Below are positions 35,048 through 46,030 of a stretch of 64,000 nucleotides of DNA, piece after piece (positions within the stretch are counted from its first letter, which is position 1; each line of letters begins with the position of its first letter). A program made the translations under genes and the position numbers. The DNA comes from Litsea cubeba. Its lineage: Eukaryota; Streptophyta; Magnoliopsida; Laurales; Lauraceae. The notes under the pieces were generated by a model. The model made no database searches. It was not told the DNA's origin and saw only the letters and a list, made by a program, of their open reading frames with translations. The stretch spans positions 153,674,766-153,738,765 of the forward strand of contig CM022945.1 of assembly GCA_012931725.1 (NCBI GenBank), in the 5' to 3' direction.

Positions 35048-35759
35048 TGATGGAGAAGAAGAAGAAAAGTCTTGAAGATCTTGAAGAAGAAGAACTCTTG
35101 GTCTTGAAGCCCTCTTGAGATTATTGCAAAAGAAAGTAATAAGAGCAAGAGATCCAACCTCCTCCTTGCTTTTATAGAAGAGAGCAAACCAAAGAAGGAA
35201 AGAAGAAAGAGGTAAGTTTTACTAATTAGTAACCTTACCAAAAGAAAGAGATTAGAAAGATTCTTTCCCAAAAGAAAGATATCTTGAGGGATTCTCTCCC
35301 AAAAAGAAATCAATGAGAGATTTTCTCCTAAAAGATAGGATCAATGAAGGATTCTTTCCCAAAAGAAAGATATCTTGAGATATCCTATCCCAAAATAAAG
35401 GGAACATGAGAGATTCTTTCCAGGTAAAGATATTCTTAGATATTCTCTATCCAAATGAGATATTTTTGGATATTCTTTACAAAAATGACACCATATGAGA
35501 TCTAAGCCATTTCAAAAGCTTAAGGTCCCATGGGTTAGCCCACATGAGCCAGGTCTGACCACCTAGGCACAAAAAAAAAAAAAAAAATTGGGCTTTTAGT
35601 CAAAGAGAAATCCCTCTTAACAAGAGCATAGAAAAATGGTTCCATGCCTCTTTTGAGTTGATTCAACCATACAAAGAGAATTCCAAGCCCCATGAGCTTC
35701 CAAAAATCAAACCATCCAGCCTCATATACCAAATTGAGCCAAAATCTTGAAATTGACAT
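35048..35759 (+). other. A2 3' end upstream of LTR2
   Basis: Promoter side of the antisense gene, then about six diverged ~40-bp units built on GATTCTTTCCCAAAAGAAAG and ATATCTTGAGA (about 35240-35480), an A-run (35572-35587) and unremarkable sequence up to TTGACAT before LTR2. There is no clear polypurine tract just before 35760, which weakens the reading of LTR2 as the 3' LTR of A2. Confidence 0.6.
35169..35176 (-). promoter_or_regulatory. Candidate TATA box of the antisense gene
   Basis: Minus strand reads TATAAAAG, 122 bp upstream of the ATG at 35047. Transcription would start near 35140, leaving a ~90-nt CT-rich 5' UTR, a normal plant arrangement. It supports an internal promoter pointing against the element. 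Confidence 0.55.
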
Positions 35760-37846
35760 TGTTGACACCAAAAATGTCACTTTGCCTTTTCAAGATCCAA
35801 AGAGCTACATGAAGTCGCAACCTGCCATAAATAGGCAATGCTGCTTCCAAAAATCAAATCTTGTCAGAATCAAACAAAAACTGCAAGATTCTTCCAGACA
35901 GCCAAAAGAGGAGTACACAAGAAGTTTCGGGCCATTTCAAAATCATTTGGCCTAACTTCGCTTCTCCGACAGCCGAAAAGGAGCTCTCGGCGACAAAAGC
36001 TCTCCGGGACCATGGTTTCCTAGACAGAACCTACGGATCATCTTAAAATGACTCCAATAGGTTCCCTGTCAAATTTCAAGTCAATCGGACATCGGTTGAC
36101 CACACATCAAACCGCGACATCTTCATCGCGATAAAAAGCAAGTCTGCAGGTGATAGGACCCCAAACGGCTTCGAAACTCAAACAAAAGCCTATGATTGGT
36201 CTTATTTATTGCTCAGGAGGCTTCACACCAAATTTCAGGTCATTCCGACATCGTTTGGCCCAGTTTCAGCTTCTGACGGAAAATCGGCAGCTCTGCGCGA
36301 CAAAGTCTTCGGCTTTCTCAGGAAATTGGAAACTTTGCAAAATAAAATGCAAGGATTCTCATCAGGTTTCCTACAAAGAAATCAGGCCAATAAATGGTCA
36401 AAATGTCAAGGAAAAGTACAGAAGAAAAAAGAATCAGAAAAAAAGCAAAAACGGACGCAAAACGGGACACGAAAGGGGGAAAACCCCCCCAGGGTCGCAG
36501 ACCCCTGCGACCCTGGGCCAGGGTCGCCGGCGACCTTGGACCCCGGGGTCGCCGGGAAAGCCCCGGAAACCCCGGTTTTCGCCGTTTTTTTCGCGATTCG
36601 AAGGGCCCAGCCTCTGGTACTTTCCAAAATTCATGCTTTTGAGACACCAAGTCCTCTGACATCCGTCCAAAACACGGGTAAATCATCAAGAGTATCAAAG
36701 ACAGTATTGATCGCCACCCGGTCAACCAAAAAAAAAGTGTGCTTTCCACCCGACCGATCGAGAAATCGACAGGACAGATGGCACCGACCCGCTGTTGGCA
36801 ACAAACACCTGAAATTACATGATCATCTGATGTTGATCTACATGAAGATCCATCGATGATCATCAACAGAAGAATCTCAAAAGACGTGGCACGGCCCGCG
36901 ACTCTTCAGCTGCTCGGCGACCACTTAATGCGATTAATTGACTAACTTTATTACAGTCATTAATCCATTTCTTTGGACGGCCCAATCAGAAGCAAGCATT
37001 CGGGAGTTACAAGTCAAGAGATTCATGGCATTTAACCCATGAAACTCCTCCCATCATGGCGATTAAAGGCGATTAAATGCCCTCAATCTCCTCCGGCCAA
37101 TCAGAAGCCAAGAAAAAGGAGTTACAAAATAAACAATTCAATTTTGTAACTCCTCCCATTATGCGGCTTAATGACAATAAAAGCCCATAAACCCACCTAA
37201 AAGGCTACCTAAAAGCCTATAAATAGGAGGGCTCTCCAAGAAGAAACAGACACACAACGAACATCAACAGACAGCAGTCAGAAATCCAGAGAAAAGAAAA
37301 AGAGAAAAAACTCTGCGGAAGTTCTACACCGGCCACCGCAACAAGGTGACAAAAGTCCCTTGGGGGGTACCCCCCCCCAAGGTCCTTGCCTTCTCCTCCG
37401 GCCTCCAATGGCTTAGATGTGGCTTTTCAGCCCGTCTACTCGGCTTTTTATTGGACATAGGACCTCCTTTTGGTCTTTGTCCTCAAAAAACCTGAGGTTA
37501 TAGCCAAGCCAAGCGAATCAATAGCATCCTCTGTTCTCATCTGCATGGATGATGGCGAAGCCCACATATGGCTTGCGACCGTCAATCTAAACGAGTCCCC
37601 CACAATCTCCTGAGAAGTTAGATCCTCCTTTTCTTGCTTTTCATTGTAGTTTGTATTTTTTTAAAAGAGACAAAAATCACAATTCTTGTCTTTCATTATT
37701 GATAAGGATTGTAAATCGGCTATAAACGCCAAAAATCGGCTATAAACGCCAAAAATCGGCTATAAACGCCAAAATCGGCTATAAATGCCAAAAAAATCGC
37801 CTTTCACGGCAAATCAAGAAAATGTCTCTTTTCTTAAATATATGTG
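35760..37846 (+). repeat. Family A LTR2, left part
   Basis: Begins TGTTGACACC and matches LTR1 throughout, with three U3 units instead of five (35917, 36067, 36225; ~290 bp shorter), a TATA box at 37218-37226, a C-run at 37370-37377, and four minirepeats at about 37724-37790. It is cut after ATATATGTG by element C and resumes at 49201. Confidence 0.85.
37218..37226 (+). promoter_or_regulatory. TATA box of LTR2
   Basis: TATAAATAG in CCTATAAATAGGAGG, aligned with 17550-17558 of LTR1. Confidence 0.6.
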
Positions 37847-40800
37847 TGTAAGACCCTGACCCGAGAGACCTCGTTTAGAGTTGATTAAGTGGTGTTTTAG
37901 TTTTAAGTGTGTTTAGTGGTTTTGGATTAGTTGGGGATTAGAATAGCTTTTATAATAGCTTTGGGGAATTTGGAGAGCTTTTCTATTTGTGGGACCCTTT
38001 GGGGGTTCTTGTTACGAATTGTGTGAGATTGGGGGTTTACCGATGATTTCCAAGAATCGTGTTTTAACCCATTGAACTTATCTTGTTAATCCCTACAACT
38101 TTCATGTTGACATCGTTTTCATTTGAGGACCTTAAACCTGATTTTTCACTAATTGAGGGCAAAATGGTCTTTTTACCCAAAATCTGGACACCGATTTCAA
38201 TGTCACCAAAATGTGCAAAATATATACTTTTTGGAAACTAGAAATTTTTCCGATCAACTTTGTCTTCTTCGCCGATTTCGTTTGAAGCCCCGAGGACCAT
38301 GTTTTGAGCCCGAGAAGTTCTTTAAGTTGTGGGCCCCATCCTCACTTACTATATATAGAAAGTTTCTTCTTCTTTTTCCCATTTCTGGCAAAAACCCTAG
38401 AGGAGAAGAGAAACCCCAGCCCTAAGGGTTTTCCCTTACCTTTTCCTGCCTCTTCATCTTCAATCCCCCACTAAACTAGTGCTAATGGAGAATTAGTTGC
38501 TATAATCTTCTTCCTCATCTCAAGGCCTTCATCTTGATACCATTTTTGAAGAAAACCGCCCACTTCAAGTCTTGCTTTGGACAACACCTTGCTTTTTGAG
38601 GAACTTCCTTGTAAGTGATTTTCTTAAAAGTTTTATAATCTTGTTTGTTTAGCCCTAGGGTAGCTTCATTTCAATTATTGGAAGATTCCGTTTTGTTTTA
38701 ATTGGATTTTGATATTTTAGGGTTTGGATTTGGGGGTTTTGTGTATAGGTGTTTGATTTTGGCCTAAGAGGTGATTAGAGCTCAATTGAATTGCAATTGG
38801 ACCCAAGGCAAGTGGATGAAATGATTCTCATGTGTTTTATCATGTTTTATGCAAAATCTTGATTTGTCTTCATTGATGGTTTTAATGAATTATCATGTTT
38901 GATGATTTAGTCTTATTGATTTTGAACGATGATTTGATGAGATAATGAGGCAAGGAGTAGCCCAATTAATTGTGAAGATATGTATGGAAGAAGGGGAAAG
39001 AAAGGAAATGGATAGGAGTTGGACAAGAGAAGGATTCAACCAAATGGGTTGAGGTTCGCTACAGGACCGATCGATCGCCCATCAGGTCCGATCGATCGGA
39101 CTGTAATTAACTGAGAGGGTTTGCAGGACCGATCGATCGCCCATCAGGTCCGATCGATCGGACTGTAATTAACTGAGAGGGTTTGCAGGACGATCGATCG
39201 CCCATCAGGTCCGATCGATCGGACTGTAATTAACTGAGAGGGTTGGCAGGACCGATCGATCGCCCATCAGGTCCGATCGATCGGACTGTAAATAACTGAG
39301 AGGGTCTTCAGGACCGATCGATCGCCCTTCAGGTCCGATCGATCGGACTGAATAAAAATGAACTGTAAAATGAGAGAATTATGGGACTATTTTCCGGATT
39401 CACCCCAAGTCCATACTCAAGTCCAATTCAGCTCTATCCCTTATCTTCTTATTTGAAGACATTGAACCTATAATGATGCGTCCAAACCCATGAAAGATTG
39501 GGGTATATTGTGAAGGGCTGTAGTGTGGAAGTATTGTTTGGAGGCCCAATGCTATTCAAGGATGGGTAAGGCATTATGTGAAGTCCGAAGGAAGGAAGAA
39601 CCTCATCGTGGAAACTCCATGAGGTTTTCTAGATTGATCAATGTGTATAAGGACCCGGAATGTCCCTAACTCTTAAAGAGTACCAAAATTTCATCATAAC
39701 TGACATACGGGACCCTATTCACACTGATTCAATTCTAGAAACTCCATTGTTAGCCTATAAAGGTGGGAAAAACTATTTGTATTTGATTTTCAACTAAACT
39801 CCTATTTTGGGATTTCAAACCAACTTGATATGACTAGACTGTTACAAGAGTACTAAAAGTGATGTGTTTAGCTTTTGCTAACTTGTATATGGAGATTTGA
39901 GATGGATGTGTATTTGTGCCTATGGCACCCCGTTTCTTACTGTGCATATGATTTGATTTATCGTATTTGACCTATGAGTCGGCACCACTGAGCTTGGACG
40001 ACCTCGTCGGTTTGATCCTCCGACTTGGGGTTCCTTCCCCTCCCGATAGCCAGCTGCAGTCTGGAATGTGCAGAGTTTTTACCCGGTTCGCTACCGTGGT
40101 CCCGCAGAGTATATATATATGTATATTATAATATTTATAGTTGTTCCTCCTCACCTCGTGTGACTGAGGACAATGATCTTGTTAGGGTATGCGCTCTCTT
40201 CACTTCGGTGAAGGGAGGATCTAGCTTGTGGGGTTGCCATCTTGACAGTTTCCAAATCCTTGTTACCTTACATGATTTATTGCATATGTACTTCTTTTGA
40301 AATGACACATTGTCTTTTATAAAGTTCATTGTTTATCCATAATTTTTCTTAACTCTTGCATAGCATCATTGTTTTATTATTGTTATGTCTTTTCACCCAC
40401 CTGCCAGACCGTCGTGTCTGATCCATTTATTTTGGTACTCAGGTCCCGAGCTCTTTGCCATTGAGGAGGAGCCAGAGGAGGCGGTCGGTGCACCGCAACG
40501 AGTGATTGAGTGGCAAGCCGATGATGTCATGTAGACATTCGGCCTTGCCTTGAGAACGATACACTTTGGGAACTTGATATCTTTGGTTTAGATTTCATTT
40601 GGTAGTACGGTCTTTGTTGACCGTTATTTTGGGGTTTTAATTAACTGATACTTTGTAAATATACTTGAATTTACTTTTGGGGAAAACATGCTTGATCATT
40701 GCTCATCCTGATATCTTATCATGTTAACCATAAATCAGTCTTGTTTATGGGTTTGAATGGTATTAATATGGTTTACTACACGCTTCCGCAATTACGAGAA

Positions 40801-41014
40801 TGTGTTTGATATGGTTACATGTGGGATGATGTGTAAAGATAATCCTCACCGCGGAACCCTGTGGGAAATCACGTGCACGGATAAATATTCTTTTAATTCC
40901 GTGTGCGTTATAGCCAAAGAGATGCACGTGGCGCGGCATCAACCCGACCACTGTCCCGACCTCCCGGACCCGGATCCTTCCTTTCCCCTAGTTTCTCGGT
41001 CCGGGGTCGCGACA
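37847..41014 (+). repeat. Element C 5' LTR
   Basis: TGTAAGACCCTGACC to GGGGTCGCGACA, 3168 bp. A promoter candidate is CTATATATAG at about 38348-38357, followed by a 5'-UTR-like stretch with a telo-box-like AAACCCTAG (about 38393-38401). A strong donor-like GTAAGT lies at 38611. A palindromic tandem array lies at 39062-39350. Open frames at 38153-38425 and 40025-40300 recur identically in the 3' LTR and are noncoding. Confidence 0.93.
39062..39350 (+). repeat. Five ~61-bp palindrome-bearing repeats in the C 5' LTR
   Basis: Each unit has ACCGATCGATCGCCC (the third copy lacks one C) then the perfect palindrome GTCCGATCGATCGGAC, then CTGTAATTAACTGAGAGGG; the last unit is shortened. The same array is in the 3' LTR at 47246-47535. 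Confidence 0.92.
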
Positions 41015-41018
41015 GGAC

Positions 41019-41030
41019 TGGTATCAGAGC
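41019..41030 (+). promoter_or_regulatory. Primer-binding site of element C
   Basis: TGGTATCAGAGC, complementary to the 3' end of plant initiator tRNA-Met, four bases after the 5' LTR. Confidence 0.93.
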
Positions 41031-41166
41031 GGGACATGTTTCAGGCAATTAAAAGAAACTAGAAACCTTAAGTACGTGGCGAGGATCCGTTAGATAGAAT
41101 CGTGTGAGCAATGTGTGACCACCCTGTACTTGGTTTATATGTGCTAACAAATTGTTTTGCAGCGTT

Positions 41167-43608
41167 ATGCCACCTCGCAAAAGAACAGCAAACAGTAATC
41201 ACATTGCCAGTAACAGTGAGAGTGCAGGGCTTAGTACAGAGGAACTTCAGGACAACAATATGCAGAATCAATTCCAGCAGATGATGCAAGCTATGCTAGA
41301 CCAACAACGACAAGCAAATGAAAATCAGGCTAGACTCCAAGCACAAGCATTTGAGACACAGACCAGATTGCAAGAACAGATGCTTAAGAAAGACGAGGAT
41401 CATGCTAGGGAGATAGCTCAAATGCAGGCACAGTTGTTGGGGATATTGGAGAGGAGACCGGAACCAATCCCAGTTGCACCACCTGGTCCGGTGAATGTTA
41501 GAGGGAATGATCCTAATGTGTTGTATGAGCGGTTCAGGAAGAGAGGACCGAAAGAATTTTTGGGTACTGAGGACCCAATGGCAGCAGATGATTGGCTTGA
41601 GCACACCGAAAACATATTTGAGATATTCTTATGTACCGGTCTAGAACGTGTGCAGCTGGCAGCCTCTATGTTTGTGGGTTTAGCAGATATTTGGTGGAAG
41701 ACCGTCAGGGCAGAATATAGGGAAATGGCTGATGCAGAAGCTTGGGTTAACTTCAAGAGACAGTTTGGAGAGAAATATGTACCTGCACATGTCAAGAGAC
41801 AAAAGGCAGCAGAATTTCAACAACTTGTGCAAGGGAACATGACAGTCCTCGAATACCTTACCAAATTCGAGAGATTGTCAAGGTATGCTCCAGAGTTGAT
41901 AGACACGGTGGAGAAGAAGATAACCAAGTTCCTTGAGGGACTTCACCCGATTATTGAGAGAGATGCTACCGGGGTTGTACCACCCGTTACCTTTGAAGAA
42001 GCTGTCAAGAGAGCATACAAATTTGAGAACTTCCACAACAAGATCATCAAGAACCAAGGAAAGGGTCAAGGCCAGCAGCAGAACAATCAACAAAGAAACA
42101 ATCAGAACAAGAGGCCAAGACAAGAGCAAAATGTACAAAATCCGGATGCTTGTATCCATTGTGGGAAACGTCATGGGAATGCCCAATGTCGTACTATCAC
42201 GGGAGCATGTTTTAGATGTGGTTCATTGGACCACCAAATGAGGGATTGCCCAAGGCCAGATAGACAAAACAGACAGCAACAAGGAGTACAGCGTCAGGCA
42301 CCACCTCAGAATGCATTGGTAGTTCAGAATCAAGCAAGGCCACTACAACAACAGGCACCTCAGCCACAGTTTTGGCCACAACAACAACAGCAACAACCGG
42401 CCCGTCAGCAAGGGCAGATTCAAAATCAGAATCAGCGTCCTCAGAATCAGAATAGGAATGCACCACAAGGAAGGCAACAGCAAGGGCAGAACAGGCCACC
42501 ACAAAGGGCACAACTCTATGCTGTCAATAGAGCTGATGTGGAGGCTGAAGGCAATGTAGTGGAAGGTACACTTCTCGTTTGTGGTTTTGATGCTAAGGTT
42601 TTGTTTGACCCTGGCTCTACTCACTCATTCCTATCTCCAAAATTTGCTATGTTGATTGATATGCATGCTAGAGAATTGAGTTTCATTTTGACTGTGACTA
42701 CCCCTTTAGGTAAGGAAGTTGTTTGTAGAACTTTTTACCCTAGTTGTCCAGTCATGATAGGAGAAGTAGTATTACCGGCAGATCTCATTTTGTTGGAGAT
42801 GCAGGATTTTGATGTCATCCTAGGGATGGATTGGTTAGCAGGATACCATGCTACTATGGATTGTTTCCATAAAACCCTAACTTTTAAGTTAGAGGAGACC
42901 CAAGAAGGGGTGTTGTTTCAGGGAGAAGGGAGTAATTCTGGTGCAGGATTTATTTCAGCATTGAAGGCTGATAGGCTTCTGAAAAGTGGTTGTGAGGGTT
43001 ATTTGGCGTTTATCACGGAGGATAAACGGTCCCAAGGGGTGGAGGAGATCCCAATTGTTTGTGAATTTCCGGATGTTTTCCCGGAGGAGATACCTGGATT
43101 GCCACCCATTAGAGAGATAGACTTCACTATTGAGTTGTTACCGGGGACCGCTCCGATATCTATCGCACCTTACAGAATGGCCCCAGCAGAATTGGGAGAG
43201 TTGAAGATGCAATTGCAAGAACTCTTGAACAAAGGTTTCGTGAGACCTAGTGTGTCACCGTGGGGAGCACCAGTTTTGTTTGTGAAGAAGAAGGATGGCT
43301 CTATGAGAATGTGTATTGACTATAGAAGATTGAACCAAGTGACCATCAAAAACAAATATCCATTGCCAAGGATAGATGAATTGTTTGATCAGTTGCAAGG
43401 AGCTGCTTACTTTTCGAAGATTGATTTGAGGTCAGGCTACCATCAGTTGAGGGTTAGAGATTCAGATGTGCCAAAAACAGCCTTTCGGACAAGATATGGA
43501 CACTATGAGTTTCTAGTGATGCCATTTGGTTTGACTAATGCACCGGCAGTTTTCATGGCGTTGATGAACAAAATATTTGCGTTGCACCGGCAGTTTTCAT
43601 GGCGTTGA
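41167..43608 (+). pseudogene. Element C gag, protease and N-terminal RT (frame broken)
   Basis: I place the start at ATG 41167 (MPPRKRTANSN); the frame is open further upstream but without ATG. Order: a coiled-coil-like Gln-rich N-terminus, Retrotrans_gag domain (about residues 120-250), a Gln/Asn-rich stretch, two zinc-knuckle-like motifs (CIHCGKRHGNAQC and CFRCGSLDHQMRDC, about 42151-42250), a second Gln-rich linker, aspartic protease (LFDPGSTHSFL, about 42605) and RT to NKIF (CIDYRRLNQVTIKNKYPLP, IDLRSGYHQL, VMPFGLTNAP). A 44-bp insertion at 43540-43583 throws the frame out before the FIDD box. Gag forms the particle; protease processes the polyprotein. Confidence 0.92.
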
Positions 43609-43625
43609 TGAACAAAATATTTGCG
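43540..43625 (+). repeat. 42-bp tandem duplication with 2-bp filler in RT
   Basis: The 42 bases beginning GCACCGGCAGTTTTCATGGC at 43540 are repeated from 43584, with TT between. The 44-bp gain is not a multiple of three and is the only coding lesion I found in element C. Confidence 0.93.
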
Positions 43626-46019
43626 GAGTATTTGGATCAGTTTACAGTGGTGTTTATTGATGATATTTTGGTGTATTCCAAGACCAAAGGAGAGCATGAA
43701 GAACATTTGAGGATAGCACTTCAGCTTTTGAGGGAGAATCAGTTGTTTGCAAAGCTTAGTAAGTGTGAATTTTGGTTGGACCAAGTCACATTTTTGGGCC
43801 ATATCATCTCCAAAGAAGGATTATCAGTGGACCCATCCAAGATTGAGGCAGTCATGAATTGGGATAGACCGAAGAATGCATCAGAAATCAGGAGTTTTCT
43901 TGGATTGGCAGGATATTATCGGAGGTTTGTGCAAGGATTTTCGTCGATTGCGTCACCTTTGACGAAGTTGACAAGGAAGAATGCACCATATGTTTGGACA
44001 GACAAGTGTGAAGCTAGTTTCCAAGAGCTGAAGACGAGATTGACTACGGCTCCAGTCCTTACCTTGCCATCTGGGAGCGGCGGTTTTACCATTTTTACCG
44101 ATGCTTCTAATGTTGGGCTTGGATGCGTGCTAATGCAAGATGGGAAGGTAGTTGCATATGGATCTCGGCAGTTGAAGGATCATGAAAAGAACTATGCAAC
44201 GCATGATCTTGAGTTGGCAGCAGTGGTTTTAGCATTGAAGATGTGGAGACACTACCTCTATGGAGAGAAGTTTGAGGTTCACTCCGATCACCGTAGTCTA
44301 CAGTACCTGTTTTCTCAGAAGGAGTTGAACATGAGGCAAAGGAGATGGATGGAATATATTAAAGACTATGATTTTCCAATCAAGTATCACCCGGGGAAAG
44401 CGAATGTAGTTGCAGATGCCTTGAGCAGAAAGTCAGTGAGCATGGCAAGTCTTCGTGGAACTTATGTGGTACAGCAGTTAGAGGAGTTGGGAGTAGATTT
44501 TCAGCCACTAAGAGAGGGTGTCATGTTAGCAAACATGTCAGTGTCAGAACCTTCGTTCATTCAAAAGATCAAAGAGAGTCAGTTGCAAGACCCAGAGTTG
44601 GCTAAGATTTTTGAGCATATAGCAGATCGTCCAGATTTTCGAATTGTGGATGGAGTTTTGTATTACCGAGACCGTCTTTGTGTGCCTAACTTGGAGGACT
44701 TGAGGAATGATATCATGTCCGAGGCCCATGATACCAAGTATTCCATACATCCGGGCAGTACGAAGATGTACCAGAATTTGAAGGGCAGATTTTGGTGGAA
44801 TAACATGAAGAGAGAGATAGCAGCTTTCGTCTCTCGTTGTATGACATGTCAGTTGATCAAGGCAGAACACCAGAAGCCTCCAGGGTTACTACGACCATTA
44901 GAGATTCCGGAATGGAAATGGGAACACATTACCATGGACTTCATATCGGGTTTACCGAAGACTAGTAAGGGCAATGATGCGATTTGGGTCATAGTGGACC
45001 GTCTCACCAAGTCAGCTCATTTCTTACCGATGAAGACTGGGAGGAAAATGCATATGTTACCTTTGGCACAGTTGTTTGTCACAGAGATTGTCAGTCGTCA
45101 TGGACAGCCAGTTTCCATCACATCCGATAGAGACAGCAGATTTGTCTCAAGATTTTGGAAGACATTGCATGAGTCTATGGGTACGAAGTTACAGTTCAGC
45201 ACAGCCTATCACCCACAGACCGATGGTCAGTCAGAAAGGACAATTCAGACACTTGAGGATATGCTTCGAGCTTGTGTACTAGATTTCAAGACTCAATGGG
45301 ATGAAGCCTTACCGTTGTGTGAGTTCGCTTACAACAACAGTTTCCACTCGAGTATCGGTATGGCACCTTTTGAGGCTTTGTACGGCAGAAGGTGTAGAAC
45401 ACCTGTTTGTTGGGAAGAAGTTGGTACTCGCAGTTTCCATGGACCGACCATTGTTAGTGAGACAAGTGACAAGGTCAAGTTGATCCAAGAACGTCTGAAA
45501 GTGGCTCAGAGTAGACAGAAGAGTTATGCAGACTCTCACAGAAGGGATTTACAGTTCAAAGAAGGAGATAAGGTTTTCTTGAAAGTGTCACCTACTCGTG
45601 GAACTTTGAGGTTTGGACAGAAGGGCAAATTGTCCAGGAGATACATTGGACCATACGACATTGTGAGTAGGATTGGTGATGTGGCTTACAGGTTAGCCTT
45701 ACCACCCGAACTTTCCGGCGTACACAATGTTTTCCATGTGTCTATGTTGAAAAAGTACGTTCCCGACAGGCTACACATACTCCGTTATGAGCCGTTGGAA
45801 ATTCGAGAAGATGCGACCTATGTTGAGAAGCCTAAGCAGATCATTGACACCAAGGAACAAGAATTGAGAACTCGGACTATTCAGTGGGTCAAGGTACTTT
45901 GGGAGAATCATGGACCGGAAGAAGCAACTTGGGAATTACGGGATCAAGTTCAGAAGAAGTACCCACATCTTCTACCGGAGGTGAGTTTTAATTTCCATTT
46001 GGAGGACCAAATGTCCTAA
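43599..46019 (+). pseudogene. Element C pol: RT C-terminus, RNase H, integrase, chromodomain
   Basis: Open for 806 codons from inside the duplication. RT active box FIDDILVYSKT (about 43654-43686), thumb, RNase H (FTDASNVGLGCVL, DLELAAVV, HSDHRSLQYLF, about 44090-44320), integrase zinc domain (HPGSTKMYQNL to CMTCQL, about 44748-44855), catalytic core with Asp in TMDFISG (about 44935), Asp in TSDRDSRFVSRF (about 45124) and Glu in GQSERTIQ (about 45232), and a chromodomain-like C-terminus (WVKVLWENHGPEEATWEL, about 45886-45940) that in chromoviruses guides insertion toward particular chromatin. Stop TAA 46017-46019. All catalytic residues expected here are present. Confidence 0.92.
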
Positions 46020-46030
46020 GGGGTGGAGGA
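46018..46030 (+). promoter_or_regulatory. Polypurine tract of element C
   Basis: AAGGGGTGGAGGA directly before the 3' LTR; it overlaps the pol stop codon by two bases. It primes plus-strand synthesis. Confidence 0.85.

Noticed and set aside
34613..35118. Lysine-rich open frames on the plus strand
   Set aside because: They translate A-homopolymers in intron 1 and the 5' end of the antisense gene. No domain.
34599..35313. Phe-rich open frames on the minus strand
   Set aside because: T-rich intron sequence of the antisense gene, not exons.
38153..38425. 90-codon frame repeated at 46337-46609
   Set aside because: Identical because both lie in the LTRs of element C. Noncoding.
40025..40300. 91-codon frame repeated at 48209-48484
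   Set aside because: LTR sequence of element C, no domain.
41019..41030. tRNA gene fragment
   Set aside because: The 12-bp match is a retrotransposon primer-binding site, not a tRNA gene.
41152..41166. Upstream start for element C gag
   Set aside because: The only upstream in-frame start is a non-ATG codon; ATG 41167 is the first proper start and is preceded by an acceptor-like site.
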